Positions 12,311 to 25,300 of a stretch of 64,000 nt of DNA are shown piece after piece. Below the pieces are notes generated by a model that did no database searches, was not told the DNA's origin, and was given only the letters and a program-made list of their open reading frames with translations. Source of the stretch: Strigops habroptila. Taxonomy: Eukaryota; Chordata; Aves; Psittaciformes; Psittacidae. The position numbers were made by a program, and so were the translations under genes. The stretch covers positions 102,913,725-102,977,724 of the forward strand of contig NC_044277.2 in the NCBI RefSeq assembly GCF_004027225.2. The letters are read 5' to 3'. Within the stretch, counting starts at the first letter, position 1. Every line of letters starts with the position of its first letter.

Positions 12311-14047
12311 AATACTCCTCCTCTTTGGACAGAAATAATCTCTCTCTGTCTCTCAGGGTGGAAATCTCTTCCAGCAGAGTGAAAGATCCACTAACTTTAT
12401 CCAAAAAGTATTGTCAAATTTACAGTGCACTAAATAATGAATCAAATCTTCAGTATACCACAGCAAGCAGCAACCAGCTACTCCCAGATAGGGTCCCTGT
12501 TCAATTTGTCCTTCATGAGTTTCTATTTCTAATACCAGGGAAGATAATTTTTCCAGTGCATGTCTAAATCTGTGCCTTTTCATTTTTTTTTTTCATACGT
12601 ATTTTTATTGCAAAGACATTGAAAATGCCTGTCAGTAGCTGGGGCTCCATTAGCACCAAACACCATCCAAAACCATTGACAAATAGGGACCCTGCATCCA
12701 TGTCCAGAGGAATCTACCACAATAGACAGAGATGAATTTCAGCGGACAAAGAGGATAAAGCAGCTGTGCCAAAATCACACAAGATTGTGTGAATGTCACA
12801 TGGGGGTTATCACTGTGGACAGGGAGACGTTTATGGAAAGGTTATATTGGCTTGGAATAAAGTAGGGGAGAGAATGAGATTGTTTTCTTAGCTAATGAAT
12901 AGGAAAGGAGTAGAAGTGGAGCAGTATGAGAAGCTGGATGTACGTGTATGAATCGGGTGGAGTTCAGTGGCGGATGGTGGTCGTGGAGAAAAGTGCTCCT
13001 GATGCTGCAGACTTGGCAGGACCTGTTGTCTCACATCATATCTGTGGGATGCAGGAGAGGGACCTGCCATGTCCCACAGCTTAACTCTGTATGATTCGGA
13101 TCCTTCTCTCCCAGCCCTTCAACATCCAGTATTTTCTTGACCCTTCACCTCAGCCTCCTTTTGTTTCTGTCACCTGAAAGAAGCAAAACCTCTATTGCTC
13201 CATTCATTATTGAAAATGAAGTTCAGTTGTTATATCATATTTGTTTCTTAGTTCAATGCTAAAAATGTGAAAGAGGCCCTAGCTTTGCTTATAGAGTTTC
13301 ATTCATCTTTTTTGATGTAAACATGCCACTTCTGGTGACAGCTTTTATAAGTCTGTTGGTTTTCCCTGATGATGAAATGTGTCTCTGTAACTTAGATGGG
13401 GAGGATCAGGGATGTCTTTCCTGTAACTTTGTGGTAATATATCAGACAGCTTTCTAGCTGTGGCTCACTCTCCTTTAGAAGCATGCAGCCAAGCTTTTGG
13501 TGTCCAGCATAAAACCTGTTTTCTTTCAACAGTGTAACTTTCCCATAATGGCTTCAGAATATATTCTAATAGCCATTTTACAACTTCCTATATCTGTTAG
13601 AATGTCTTTACAAAACACTCTGTGAATAAAATGGACTAGCTCTGATATATTTTATTCATGTGAGCATTCAAAGCACCTAATGGTGTGAGCAGTGTATATT
13701 ATATTTGGCACAACATGGAGTTCTCCTGCAGATTTCTTATTTCTTGTTCAAAAGCTAGTGGCTGCATCCTGAGCTGAAAACAATCCTCTTTCTTGGTAGC
13801 TCTTTGCAAGTTCTGTTGGTTCAGAGTAGCAAAGACAAAATCTTTCCCCGGATCTGAAGGCTAAGTACTTTGTAGTAAAATAACTCTGAGGCCAATCTCC
13901 AATTAATTGAAATAGACACGAAAACCTGTTGGGTGCAGAAAATTATCATTTTCAGCAAAACATAGAGATGCGCATTGGTAACTATAATGTGCTGCTCCCC
14001 TCTTGCTTATTTATATCATTTGGTTGCAGCATAATTTGAAATAAAAA

Positions 14048-14103
14048 CACCTGCAAAGAAGGCAGAATATTTTTAGCTCACTAAAAATATGTATTTTATC
14101 ATA
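14048..14103. promoter_or_regulatory. E-box / MEF2-like / GATA-like motif group
   Basis: CACCTG (14048-14053), CTAAAAATA (14081-14089, MEF2-like with the last consensus base off) and TTATCATAA (GATA-like, 14096-14104) lie within about 60 bp of AT-rich sequence some 6 kb upstream of the first coding exon. This combination is typical of muscle enhancers, but each motif is degenerate and the group may be chance. Confidence 0.12.
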
Positions 14104-17100
14104 AGAGAAGACTTAGTGCCAGCATTTAATTCTTGGCATAACATTTGTCATCCCCAAATACTGTTTCAATATCGGGATGAAATCTTCTGAATTCATTTCC
14201 TTTCCGCACATGTTAGCTTTTGGAAGACTTTATCTTATCAATAAGTCGTTGGTAGTGTCAGAGTGCTGCAATTCTGATGAGTGAGATGCCAGCAAAACTC
14301 ATTAAACTGGATTTAAAAGAAGATAAAGTGTAGGCAGGGCTGGTTGTGACGAAAGGCTCGTGGGTTGGTGACTCTGAGATTTTGGGTTGGACATTTTAGG
14401 TTGATTGTTTTTCCTCGAGATATGAATGCATGGGATCTTACTTACTTATTTCTGCTCTTGGTCAGCATGCATGGTGAAGCACACAGCACTCATTTTAGGA
14501 AATTTGCATTGTGCAGTGCCTTATCAACTTGCAGGTTTGTCTTGTGACGCGGACAGCAGGAGGAACTCTGTCTCACAGCTCCTCCTGTGTCAGTCCGGGG
14601 CTGATTTCAATGCTGTTTTTTCCCTAGATCTCCTTCCAGAGCTGAACATTGCAGCCATATCCATCAGATTTTTGGGGAATAAACCCCTTTTCCCTTGCAG
14701 GACAGCCATGGGAGCCTGACTGGCCCATGGCAAGCACCACTTTTTGCACCCAACAAGTCTCTGGATGAAGCAGCACTTGCAGATTGCCCTCACACCTGCA
14801 AAAATCCCCCAGGGTTTTCCAACTCCCTGCAAGCTTGTTTACCTATTAGGCCACTACTTTCAAATCTCATTTACACACTCTCTAGTGTGAAAGTACTCTC
14901 TTTAAAGAAAGCATTTCTATCTGAATATTCCTGGTCCTAATAGATCACATCCCAACTGCCGTGACTTCCCTGGGATGGGTAGAGCTGTGATGATTTACGC
15001 CAGATGGAAATAAGGCTGATTATATGTGTTAGGAACACATACTACAAAAAAATCATTGTTCATAGTCTTGACAAAATTATGCCTGTTGGCAAAAAGAAAC
15101 AGAGCAGCTATTGGTTTAAGCAAAAGTAATGAGTGTGCTGTGTAAAATTTCAAGGACTATATTATTCAGTTCCCCCTTGTTTAGATGTGAGTACACAGAC
15201 CCTCAAAGTGTGTAGTAACAGCAACTGAAATTTTTCAGCTAAAAGAGAATTTCCCATGACACCTCCTAGCTGTGGAATATGAAGTGCGGCATAAATATAA
15301 GTGAGTTAAGTCTCAAGAGGTTGCCTGTTGATTGTCAGTAAAACTATGAAGAGTGTCTAAGTCACCTAGGCTCCTTTAGCCTCTTGATCTTTATGTATCT
15401 TTATGTAGAAGGTCTTTATTTGATCTTAATTAAATACAGGAGTTCTCCATGAAGTCATTACATCATGGTTGGAATAAAGCTTCCATGTGATCCCATATTA
15501 CCTTGTAATCTCTTTTAATATGATAAAACATTTGTGTGTATGTGTGTATAAATTTTTGCATAAGAATTTGCGAATCTAGGCCAGTAACATTAAATTAGAT
15601 GTGTCATTGTATTGTTCTTTATTTCCCTAGCCTATTATTCTCATGTTTTACAGCGTTTTGTGGGTCAAAGGAAAATGAGATTATATAGAAGAGTGGGGGA
15701 ATAAAAGGCAGCTGTGCTCCATGTAGTCTCAAACATTTAAAAGAAACCCATCCTTATGACTGTTTTTGTTACCACAGCAGTTAGAAATGCAAAGTCTCTA
15801 TTTAGTCACAAATGTTTCTTAGACAAAAGGAGGATTTAGGACTCCTGATTGTTATTTTGTAACATTTAGGTCTGCCAGAACTGCAGTGGAAACATACTTG
15901 CTGCCACGGGCTATCATCCATCTTCCCAGGCCATGGTCAGTAGTAGCTTCTTGAGTGGCATCACAGAAATCAGTAGGCTTTAATGAATACAATCTTAACA
16001 GAGGCAAGCATGTCTGATGGTATCTAACCTGTGAGTGCCACTTTCACATTTTTGATGTTCAAGTTTGGCTCATTTACTGTCATTGCTAAGTGTCTGATAT
16101 ATACGCATGCATGTCCACGATACCATGCCAGGCAAGAAATCCTATGCCATCATGCAAGCAGAAGATGGAGGTGCAAGAAGCTGTGACTTCTATGAAGTCA
16201 GTGTGCAACCAGGTGTAGTGCACAGCAAGACATCAGCCTCTGCTTCACCTGTTGCTTCTGGAGGATAGGACCTTCCTGATGGCTTGCGTCAGCATCTTGA
16301 GCCATGATAAGGGGTTGGTAGGTGCTAGGGTGGTGGTCCGAGTCCACAAAGCCCATGAAGAGCAGGAGGGCAGCTAGCTGAAGGTGAGCAGAACCCACTT
16401 TCCCTGTATTTGCATACCGGCAGGCAACTTACCATCCAAAGTGGTCTTTTGTGTTGGTGTTGGTCACCCATCTATGAGGAGTCAAGGAAAAGCTTGCAGG
16501 GGATACTGGTCATGTTCTGAGAACTGGAAAGGTATTTTGAGCTGGGGTGGTTGAAGCCTATGAAAGCAGGGCTAAAACTGTAGTGGAAAATGGCATTTAT
16601 CTTTCTGAATAAATACAGGTGCTAGCAATATCTTATTTGTTTGTACTGTTCTTACTTCTTGCCATGCCTTAGAAAATATGCATGTTGGGGCTTTATTTTC
16701 GTATGCACATTTTGTTTACATAACCAATACAGTTTTATCAGCAGGAACCAATGTTAACTGACAAAGCAAGAGGGAAATGTTCATTCTGTGCATGGTGATA
16801 TCACAGAAACAATGTGTTTGAAGCCTTGTACTTCAAAAATATGCCTGAGAGGAATGGAAAAAATTCAGACTTATATTGTAAAAATGTGAATCACAACAGC
16901 TATTATCTCTTAAGAAATGGCATTCCAGCTCTTTGATTCAGTCATTGATGATTTCCCTTTTTAAGCTGCGGTTCTTTCTTACCTGCTTAAGAAATGTCTG
17001 GGCTAACCCTGGCTATTTTTCGAAATGTTTGCAATTCATAGATTAAAAGAAATTAGACATAGAAAGGACCCATGAAATTATCTTGTCCATTTCCTGAAAA

Positions 17101-20100
17101 CATATGAGATTGAAAAAGAATTAGGCTAAGTATATATACTGACATTTGGAACTTATATGCAATATGAAGACAAAACAGGTCAAGATTTTTCAATTGTAAG
17201 GATGATGCAAAATGTATTTTTTTAAACAAACAGTAAACAGAAGAGTAGCAAAAGCTGTAACAAAGTTTGTGTTCTTCCTAGGCAGTTAGTTATCTTTCAG
17301 GAATTAGGCTTAATTTTGACCAGTTCGAAGTTGATTTAATTTTCTAATAAGAAAAGAGCTTTAAACAAATATAATTCCCTTAAAAATAATTAAAACATCT
17401 AATTTTTATTAGGTTTTTCTGGCTATTTTATCTCCCTCATCATCCCCTATATTTAAAAAAAAATAAAAATTGACCATTTCTATTGCCAGAATTACTTCTT
17501 TCAGAATTCTTTAGGAAAGTCTGAGAAGGATGCTGACTTTTCTTGTGAAGATTCAGCTTTTGCAATCAAGGAAGTTTTCTCCGTGGCCCTTAGTAGAGAC
17601 ATTCCACACATTCTCGTATCATCTCGGTGAAGTACTTGATGGGCCTCGTGCTATATGTCCATGCCTCCAATTCAGCTATGTGGAGAAGGTTGTGAAGCGG
17701 TGGCTACCACCAGTTTTCCAGCAAAAGGAATGTCTCTGTAGATTGGAGGCAAGTAGTTGGTGCGATGCGAATCTCAAGCACCTGCAGATGTTCAGGGGCA
17801 CTAACTTTGGGTTTCTGTGTGCTTCTGTGTCTGCACAAGCTCAGGCCAGCCACAAAGTCAGAAGGCAGATTAAGCCCTTGCCCAAGGCTTTGTAGGCTGT
17901 CTTATGTTGACATTAGCAGTATGTAAGGACAAAAGTATATAAAATGAGATGACAGGTTTCTCCGGACTAGTAGCCTAGGAAGAGCGTAAAAATAGGGCAA
18001 ACATAAGTAGTCTTTCTTGCATGTGCTCAGGTTCTGCAGCTAAGGGATTTTCTCAGAGAAGCATCTTTGTGTTTAAAACCATTAATCTGTGATTTGATTT
18101 GAAAGTTCTCCATTCTTGTATAATGAGGAAAAGCGAACAATCATTCCTCATTCACTGTCTTCACAGTGCTCAGGATTATCTAGACCTCAACTAGCAGCAT
18201 GCTGTGGCCTCGTCTCCTGTTTAGAGATCTAGTCTGTGCCCTTCCAGAAGTACAGATCAGCCACTGATTTTTGTTATTCCCTTTGGGTCTGAGACAGGTT
18301 TCACTGTGAAGAAACAAAAATCAAAACGACAACAAACTCTGAGAATTCTCTGGCCACCTGTACTGATGTCATTTATAGAAAGTAAAATTCTATTTGCTTG
18401 CACTGGTGCTGAGTCACAAAGCATTGAGCACAAGAAAACTCAATTTGTGGGAAAGCTTCTAATTTCCTGTTTTTCAGGAGGAAGGGGATAAAACAAATGA
18501 TGTGAGAGGAGAGGGTAAAGGAATAAAGAGAATAAATCTAAATAAAGAAGAATGTCAGAGTATCCAAACTCCAGGAAGGCTAATTCATTTTAGCCCTGCT
18601 TATTCAAACAAGCAGTAATGCAGAGTATAATATACAAGCTCCACTAAATCATTCCTGTATGATAGGCTGTGCTGTGATCAATGACAATTTAATGAATTCA
18701 TTTTAAAACTAAGTCAGAATAGGAAAAACTAGTTATTTGAAAGAGTACTTTACTAAAATAAATTGAGTCAATAAATATGTTATTTGTCATGCAGAGTCCA
18801 GTTTAAGTCTTGTTTGCTAAGAAAAATGCTGTCATCACAGAGCCTAATAGAAGCAAACTATCTGGAACTATCCACTGTAAATAGACAAATACTATCTGAA
18901 AGCAGAAAACAACAATTGCGGCTGAACAAAGAATTGTATACTGCACACATTGACAAATGCAATAGGGTAGCCCACCTCAAAATCTACTATTTTGTTTGTC
19001 TCTAGCTTATATACTGATTCAGTATGAGTCGTCTGCTGGCGGTAGAAAAACAAGGGATATATCTTCTATGAAATAAGTTTTAATTGTTGTGTAGTGAGGG
19101 TTTCTCTTGCTGGAAAAAACGTGCCACGAAATTCAGTATGAAAGTGCAAAATACGGCTTCAGTGAACTTGGATGGATTTGTACAGGCTACTAGAACAAGG
19201 ATAAGCTTCATCCCTTTTCAAACAGATTTTTTTCATTAATTTTCACATCTCTACATGTTGTTTAGTGCAGATACAAGACGGCTTTTTGTTCTGCTGTGTA
19301 TTTCATGCTTTATTCATGTAAGTTGAAGGGATGTGGCAATTCTCAGTCATTTCAATTCAGATGGGAATTGGAAGTGTTAACAGTGAAGCACCATCAGCCT
19401 GAGATGGTCAGGCCTCACAGGTTTGGGTTAGATGTTCAATCTGGTATTGGATGGGTGGAGCCTGGTTTTCAGATGTGATGAGCTGGCAGCAGTGGATATT
19501 CAGCTTGGAGGGCTCTCATGAAGGTTCCAGGGTTTGCCAAGCATATTTGGGGTTCCAACATCCTTCAGATTTTAGGGTGTGAGGAGAAGAAAATGCTCAA
19601 AAGTCTTGTTGGATGTTTTGAAAATGGGATTTGCTACCCCAAAGGAAAATAAAAATAATGTTGCAAAACCCTAAAACGGAGATTATGGAGAATTTCTGTG
19701 TGATTTAAGAATCTGAACTTGACCTTTCACTCTTTAAATTTGGAATAGAACAGCTGGGGCATTTTTAGAGTTTGCATCATGTGGCCAGAGATCGGCTGAT
19801 TTAAATCTGCCCTGCAGTCATCTTAGGCACATTGTTCATCCACTTCCAGAGCTGCATTTTCAAAAATGAGTTAGGAACCCAAATCTGTGTGGCTTTCTAT
19901 GAAACTTAATCTTGTGTCAATCTAAGTTACTCCTTAGTTTGGATTGAGGATCCCAAGTGCCTGAAAAACTTAATACTCCACAGCCTATCTACAAAGTCTT
20001 TTTGGCTCTGACTGTGAGTGATTCCTAATTGAAATTACAGTTTTGGTCATTTCTATCTTCCTTGATATTCTACTAACCACATAAAAATAGATGTTTTCCT

Positions 20101-20205
20101 GATAATACATAGCCTGCAAGTCATTTGGGTTATTTTTTGTCATTTTGATGGCTTTGTTCTTCTTGCTTTGCTCTTGTCACTAACCTTTGGTACTTTTTGT
20201 TTCAG

Positions 20206-20257
20206 CTGTTTCCACTACTAGGAGTAAAGACCAGAAAAGACAAAGCAGGATGAAAAG
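20206..20257 (+). other. SCN5A: 5' UTR portion of first coding exon
   Basis: A polypyrimidine tract and acceptor (tactttttgtttcag, AG at 20204-20205) open the exon, leaving 52 nt before the start codon. An in-frame TAA at 20225-20227 precedes the chosen ATG, which supports the start at 20258. An out-of-frame ATG lies at 20250, 8 nt upstream of the main start. The main start has A at -3 and G at +4, a strong Kozak context. Confidence 0.85.
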
Positions 20258-20524
20258 ATGGCTGACTTCTTGTTACCACCGGGTACTAACAGCTTCCACC
20301 GGTTCACGCCTGAATCCTTGGCTGCTATTGAGAAACGAATTGCGGAGAAGCTCGCAAGGAATGCAAAGCAGGAATACAGAGAGCAGCTGGGTGAAGATGA
20401 GAAACCTCAGCCTCAGTTTGATTTGCAAGCTTGCAAGAAGCTGCCCGATATCTATGGGACTGTTCCTCCAGAGCTCATTGCTGAGCCTTTGGAGGACCTT
20501 GACCCTTTCTACAATGATCGTAAG
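20258..20524 (+). CDS. SCN5A: Sodium channel alpha subunit, coding exon 1 (N-terminus)
   Basis: The exon encodes residues 1-89 of a voltage-gated Na+ channel alpha subunit, the pore-forming plasma-membrane protein of the excitable-cell action potential. It begins [16 protein letters not shown] and continues with an [13 protein letters not shown] helix and the signature [10 protein letters not shown] near residues 76-85. This is the cytoplasmic N-terminal domain. The opening residues and the KKLPD-YG block resemble Nav1.5 (SCN5A) more than SCN4A, SCN8A or the brain channels; the central REQ...EKPQPQ part also recalls SCN10A. The duplicated S3-S4 exon downstream argues for SCN5A. The exon ends AAG|GTGAGC in phase 0. 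It corresponds to human exon 2, where the first coding exon also carries about 50 nt of UTR. Confidence 0.93.
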
Positions 20525-22227
20525 GTGAGCATCAACCAGTCACCCTGCTTCTTTGCTTTGCTCTGTTTTGAGGGCTCTGGTTTTTATTTTTCTACAGCCA
20601 GTAAAAATGTTTTCTTCCACATGAAGGATCAGAGTTTCAGCATGAGCAGGGATCCCACAAAACATCTAAGTGTGAGGGCAAAAAGGGTTAAAAAGCATAA
20701 TTAAAACTTTGGTGTTTTCAGATAACTCTGAGCATGAATATACAGTGTCTGAAAAGAGCAGAGCAATAGCTGAGTTAAATTAAGCCAGAGGTTTTTATCT
20801 ACCCTGTCTTGTTTTCTGCATGAGCCTTGACTCTTCACAGGTCTGTTGTTTATCACTTAAGCCCCTTAATGTTAAGGGCGTCTGGGTAACTTGAGTCTTG
20901 TGCTAGCACTCTGCACAAGAGCAGGAGGCACCTCCACAACTGTTCCTGGAGAGCAGCCATTCTTTTCCTGCTGAAGGATAGTTCAGGACTGTTTAAGATG
21001 ACCAAAACAGAGCTGAAGGGAGATGTGAGTAGCATGTGCAGTGCTGGCTCTTTGCAGAAGGCTAAGCTTCGTCCCAAAGCAAGCATCACCTGATGAGGAA
21101 TCACGTGTGGGCTGGAACAAAACCAAAACAGCACAAAGCCACAAAAGCACAAACAGCTTCTGTCAAAAGGCTGTTGACAGCAGAGCTGGGCTGGTTGCTT
21201 ACTACAGGTCATTCCCCTTTCCAAATATTTCACAAAACTGAGGACAAAATAAGGCTTGGAAGCACAATGTATTTTTAGGCAGCTTCTAGTTCTTTCAGGT
21301 ACTGATGTTCCCAATTTTGGGCTCTGCTATTTCCTGTAATCAACGAATTAATATGACCACAATGCTACTTCTAGTAAAACAGTGTAGAAACAAGTACAAG
21401 AACTACAGAATAAAAGTTAAATTGATAAAGACAAATAGATTACTTACCTGGAAGGGCCAGAATTAATTTACCTTTTAATTTGCCTGCTATCCCCAGGCAC
21501 AAGCAGCAGGATATAGAATTGCAATTTTAGTGTCATGAAGGTCTTAGACTACAGGTGGGCAAGTTGCTTAGAGTTTATCTATTGGGTGTCCTGATCCTGT
21601 CTCTGAGAGAATATGAGTTCCTCTGTGCATGCTAGGGTATCTGCAGAGCTCTGTAAATTTTACAAGCATCCAATTCAGCATTACTTTGGATTTAAGATAA
21701 TTCAGAGTATTGGTTTCCTCTGCTTATATTAACTTGAGTGCAATGACAGTGCCTCAATGCCAGGGTCAGATCCTGCAGCTGCTTACTTGGTGAGACAAAA
21801 AACATCGACTGAGAGCAACAGAGGGCTCAAGGTAGAGAAAATGGAGTAACAACATAGTAAGGTCTCTGGCACTTGGGAAGAGCACATCATAAAAGTCCCT
21901 CCACCACTTTTTAGTATCTGGGTAATTTTTTATTTTTAAAGGTGATTTTACTTTCTTCCCATTCCTGTGATGGAGGTGATGGCATAGGGCCCTCTAAGGA
22001 CAGAAGGAATGAAAAATAGTTGGGATATTGCAATAGGACAGGCAACAGCTCTGCTGGGAGGGTCTTGGACAAAACTCTTCACCAAGTGAAAAGGAATTTG
22101 GGGGTATTGGGGGGAGTGGGGAAGAAGTATGGGATCCTGGCAGGAACTTTCCAATGGGATGTGGGCTGGGAAAAGCTGAGCATAAATGAAAATATTGAAT
22201 GTTATCATTTTCTATTTTGTTTTCCAG
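20525..22227 (+). other. Intron (coding exons 1-2), GT-AG, 1703 bp
   Basis: It starts GTGAGC and ends tctattttgttttccag. The reading frame of coding exon 1 stays open for 180 nt into this intron (to about 20704), but the translation there is unlike any channel sequence. No other exon or repeat is recognised. A T-box half-site is absent here. Confidence 0.85.
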
Positions 22228-22346
22228 ACATTTATAGTACTGAACAAAGGGAAGACAATCTTTCGATTTAGTGCCACTCCTGCCTTGTATATACTTAGTC
22301 CTTTCCATCCAATCAGAAGAGCAGCAATTAAAATTTTGGTACATTC
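22228..22346 (+). CDS. SCN5A: Sodium channel alpha subunit, coding exon 2 (pre-S1)
   Basis: This 119-nt exon encodes residues 90-129, running [20 protein letters not shown] then the [20 protein letters not shown] block that leads into S1. It is the most conserved part of the N-terminal domain in Nav channels, and FHPIRR is the form found in Nav1.5. The exon length matches the corresponding human SCN5A exon. The last codon (Ser) is split TC|A, so the intron is in phase 2. The donor is not GT: the intron begins ATATCCTTT, the minor-spliceosome consensus. Confidence 0.95.
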
Positions 22347-25300
22347 ATATCCTTTCTGTTGATTTCCCTCCTCGTGTATTTTATATGGTTCTTAAACACA
22401 GATGGATGGAAGTCAGAAACCATTTTACTTCATTAAGCTGTTTTAAATCTTTTGGCTGAATTTGCTTGCAGAAGCAGAAATGCACTTGGATTTTTGGTTT
22501 GGTTCATTTTATATTGTTATGTGAACTGTGAAAATGGCTATATTATACTGCTGGCATCAGATAATGTGAACTGCTCTGGAGACTATGCTGACTTTACTCA
22601 GGATTAAAAGGTGTGAAGGGCCTGAATATGTTTAGTAAAGAGTCAGTGGAAGAAACTGGGTGTAGTACCTTAGGAAGGGAACCAGGAGGTTGGAGCATAC
22701 CTTGGGAAATCTACACTGATGGAGAGCTTTGCTGCTGAGCATTTGAGCAACCTGTCCTATGAGACTCTGTGACACCATATGCAAATGCAATTTAATTTCG
22801 AACTGCCTCAGAAGTTAATTATTTTGATCTCCTGAAACAAAACATTTTTAAAACTGTGTTTTGTTTCATATTTTGTTTGCGTGTTTTGGTTTTTTTTATT
22901 TGCTTATTGAAATGTGTTATACAGCTAGGAACAAAGTACAGGCTTGCCTGATGGACCTTTTGATGGAAGGGTGATGCCTGATTTCCCTTAGCTCTAGTTC
23001 TGAAGTCATGCAAGATATGTTGCAGTGGTTGGTTTTCGCTTGGTTTTTAAACACAGAAACACAGAAACATTATATTCTGACATAGTCACATCTTTCTGGA
23101 AGACCAAACAGACCTAAATGTTCAGCTTCGTGTGAACATTACTAAAACCACACCTTTTTTCACAAGTTGCCTTCTTTTTCTCTGGTGCACATAGGAGACC
23201 TAGCAGTGATAATTCAAAGACTTCACATGCAGCTGTGATGATCATGTGATGTTTTAGTGACAAAAATCCCTCATCTGTAATGTTCATGTCCGCCACAAAG
23301 AACTAATAAGTACAAAGCAGGTAACATCTTAGAATCATTAGTTTAGTATCAAATTTCAGGGGGGAAACAAACTAAACAAACTCCCCGCCCCCCCAGAAAA
23401 AAAACAGACCAGAAAGAAACCAGATTCCCAGTGGTTTTCCATATAGTGAGAAAAAAGGTGAGAATATAGATAATCTAGCAAGAGGAAAAATAAGCAAAGC
23501 TTCTAGTTACAACAATTCTATGCAAAACTGAGTATGTGGTATCAGCCAAGATATTATTATGATTACTAAGAATACACCATAGAATTTTACAGAGAGATTT
23601 GCTTATGGATCAGATTATACATGCAAGCAGTGCAGCACTTGCTGCTGCATACCCAAGAGTGTTTATTAGGTACAGTTACATCAGCACAGCCTTGCTGAAG
23701 TTAATTGAAGTCAATGAATTGGCACAGGTATGGCTAAGAGAAAAAAAGCATGTATATTTGAATATTGCCTCCAGCTTTGGAGACCTGTTCTGTCTTCTGC
23801 TCACTTTCTTCTACACCACCTGGTGTAGCCAAGAGGTCACAAGTATGTGTAATACACAGGAACTACATGCCCCTGGTAACAGTCAACCAAAAGATAAGTA
23901 TGCAATAAATCCTTATCACATTACTTCCGAGGATAAAGACCACAGAGGAGTGAATTTGAAAGATATGTCAGGAACAGAAATATTGTAAATCGTGGGAGTG
24001 GAAGGTCGCAATATAAATAGCATTTTAGTTCCAGAAAGACTCTAGTTATCACCTTGTGCTGATAATGTCAGGAAATCCAACAGCTCAATCTTTGGCAAGC
24101 TCAGGCAGGAGGCAACAGCTGTAGTCCCAGTGAAACTGTGGTGAAGTTCCTACATTAGCCACTGATTTGTTTTCTGTCGATAAAGACCTTTCACATCAAC
24201 CCAAAAAACAAAGGCCAATTGGCTGAGCAGGCATTCAATATCCCAGGTCGAAAGGAGCCTCAATCGGCAAGTACTCAAGCAGATAATATCACAGACATGA
24301 ATCTGGGAACCAGATCTATTGTCTTGCATGAGTGTAATCAAGCAATCATTATTTTCCTCAGGGCAAAAGCCAAAAAAGAACATTAAGAAATGGTGCCCTG
24401 TCACGGAAGTGTCTGAGGCATCTTCTCTAGTAGATACAATATTTCCATTTCCAGTCATTAAGTGTACCATGAAGGCTAACACTAGAACGGAATAGAGAGG
24501 ACAGAGTAAAATCATCCTTTATAGAAGCTGTGGGTGTCACATTTCTTGGTTGAGTAGCTGTATATGGAGTTCTACCTCTGAGACTTCAGGCAGGATGCAT
24601 CCTGCATATTCAACTGCTCATCCAGTCAAGCCTAATTAGTCTAGTCATTCAAAAATACGGTCTTTCAAGGTTAAAAACATCCACAACCTCCCAGTAAGGT
24701 GAATTACTTCAATTAACGATGTATCCCTAAACCTTTTCTAGATATTTCTCCTCTTCTTCGGAATCTAGGAGGCCTCATGAAAGGACCATGGGCTGGACGG
24801 CTGTCCAGAACAAGACCCTGGTCCATTTCTGTCACAGAGGGCATAAGGAGTGTAGGTCTGCATCCCATTGGATGAATGCTTTTTGCCTTCTGCATCATTA
24901 TTATTTATTATTAGCATCTTCCTTTACAATCTCCACCTCCTAACATTTCATTGATGTCTTATGTTTAAAAGACGCCTCTTAGTTCTTCTTGCCTGTAAGC
25001 CAAGGACCGTTCTGTGTTGTCCTTAGTTTCTCCAAGCAGTTTGCTGTCTTATATAAAATCATAACAATTGTTGTTTTTTGTTTTTCTAGGTATTATAGAT
25101 AGCTGCTGTTTTGGCCAAATTTACCTTACTTGATGCAAGAATTATGGATTTTGGCCCATTGGAAAAAAAAAAACAAAACCCAAATTTTGGCCAAATGGGG
25201 TTTTGGCCAAAATTACCTTACTTGATGTAAGAATTATGGATGCTGGCCCATTGAAAAAAAAAAAAAAAAGAAACCCCCAAATTTCCAATCTTTGTTCATA

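Larger units (their letters stand above)
1..20205. other. Upstream noncoding region (5' intron and/or 5' flank of the sodium channel gene)
   Basis: No exon of a known protein is recognisable on either strand in this 20-kb stretch. Short open frames here lack family motifs and conserved splice context. The first coding exon begins after a normal AG acceptor (20204-20205), so at least the right-hand end is intron following an unidentified noncoding 5' exon. SCN5A genes in mammals have such a noncoding first exon. I see no CpG island or clear promoter, so the transcription start may lie left of the window. Contents noted separately: a CR1 fragment, paired inverted repeats near 9.4 kb, a CpG-enriched patch near 12 kb, and scattered T-box/MEF2/GATA-like motifs. 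In mammals SCN10A lies upstream in the same orientation, but no SCN10A 3' exon is visible here. Confidence 0.7.
20250..22237 (+). other. Overlapping out-of-frame uORF (spans exon 1-2 junction)
   Basis: The ATG at 20250 has A at -3 but A at +4, so it is weaker than the main start. Its frame runs through the whole first coding exon to 20524 (91 codons plus 2 nt). It crosses the splice to 22228 and stops at TAG 22235-22237, giving about 94 codons. The peptide has no recognisable domain and is probably a by-product. Its possible role is lowering initiation at the main ATG. Confidence 0.4.

Noticed and set aside
17030..17110. TTCATAGATTAAAAG...AAAGGACC resembling an ancient amniote repeat
   Set aside because: The match to a remembered repeat pattern is short and divergent. 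I could not set edges or name a family without a repeat library.
1..20205. Possible 3' exons of a neighbouring sodium channel gene (SCN10A)
   Set aside because: No long frame with domain IV or C-terminal channel motifs is present on either strand.
20525..20704. In-frame extension of the first coding exon past 20524
   Set aside because: The donor AAG|GTGAGC is good, and the conserved protein resumes exactly at 22228. The extension translates to sequence unlike any sodium channel.
20853..21314. 153-codon open frame on the minus strand
   Set aside because: It lies within the first coding intron, with low-quality Cys/Phe/Leu-rich translation and no family motifs. Judged a chance frame.
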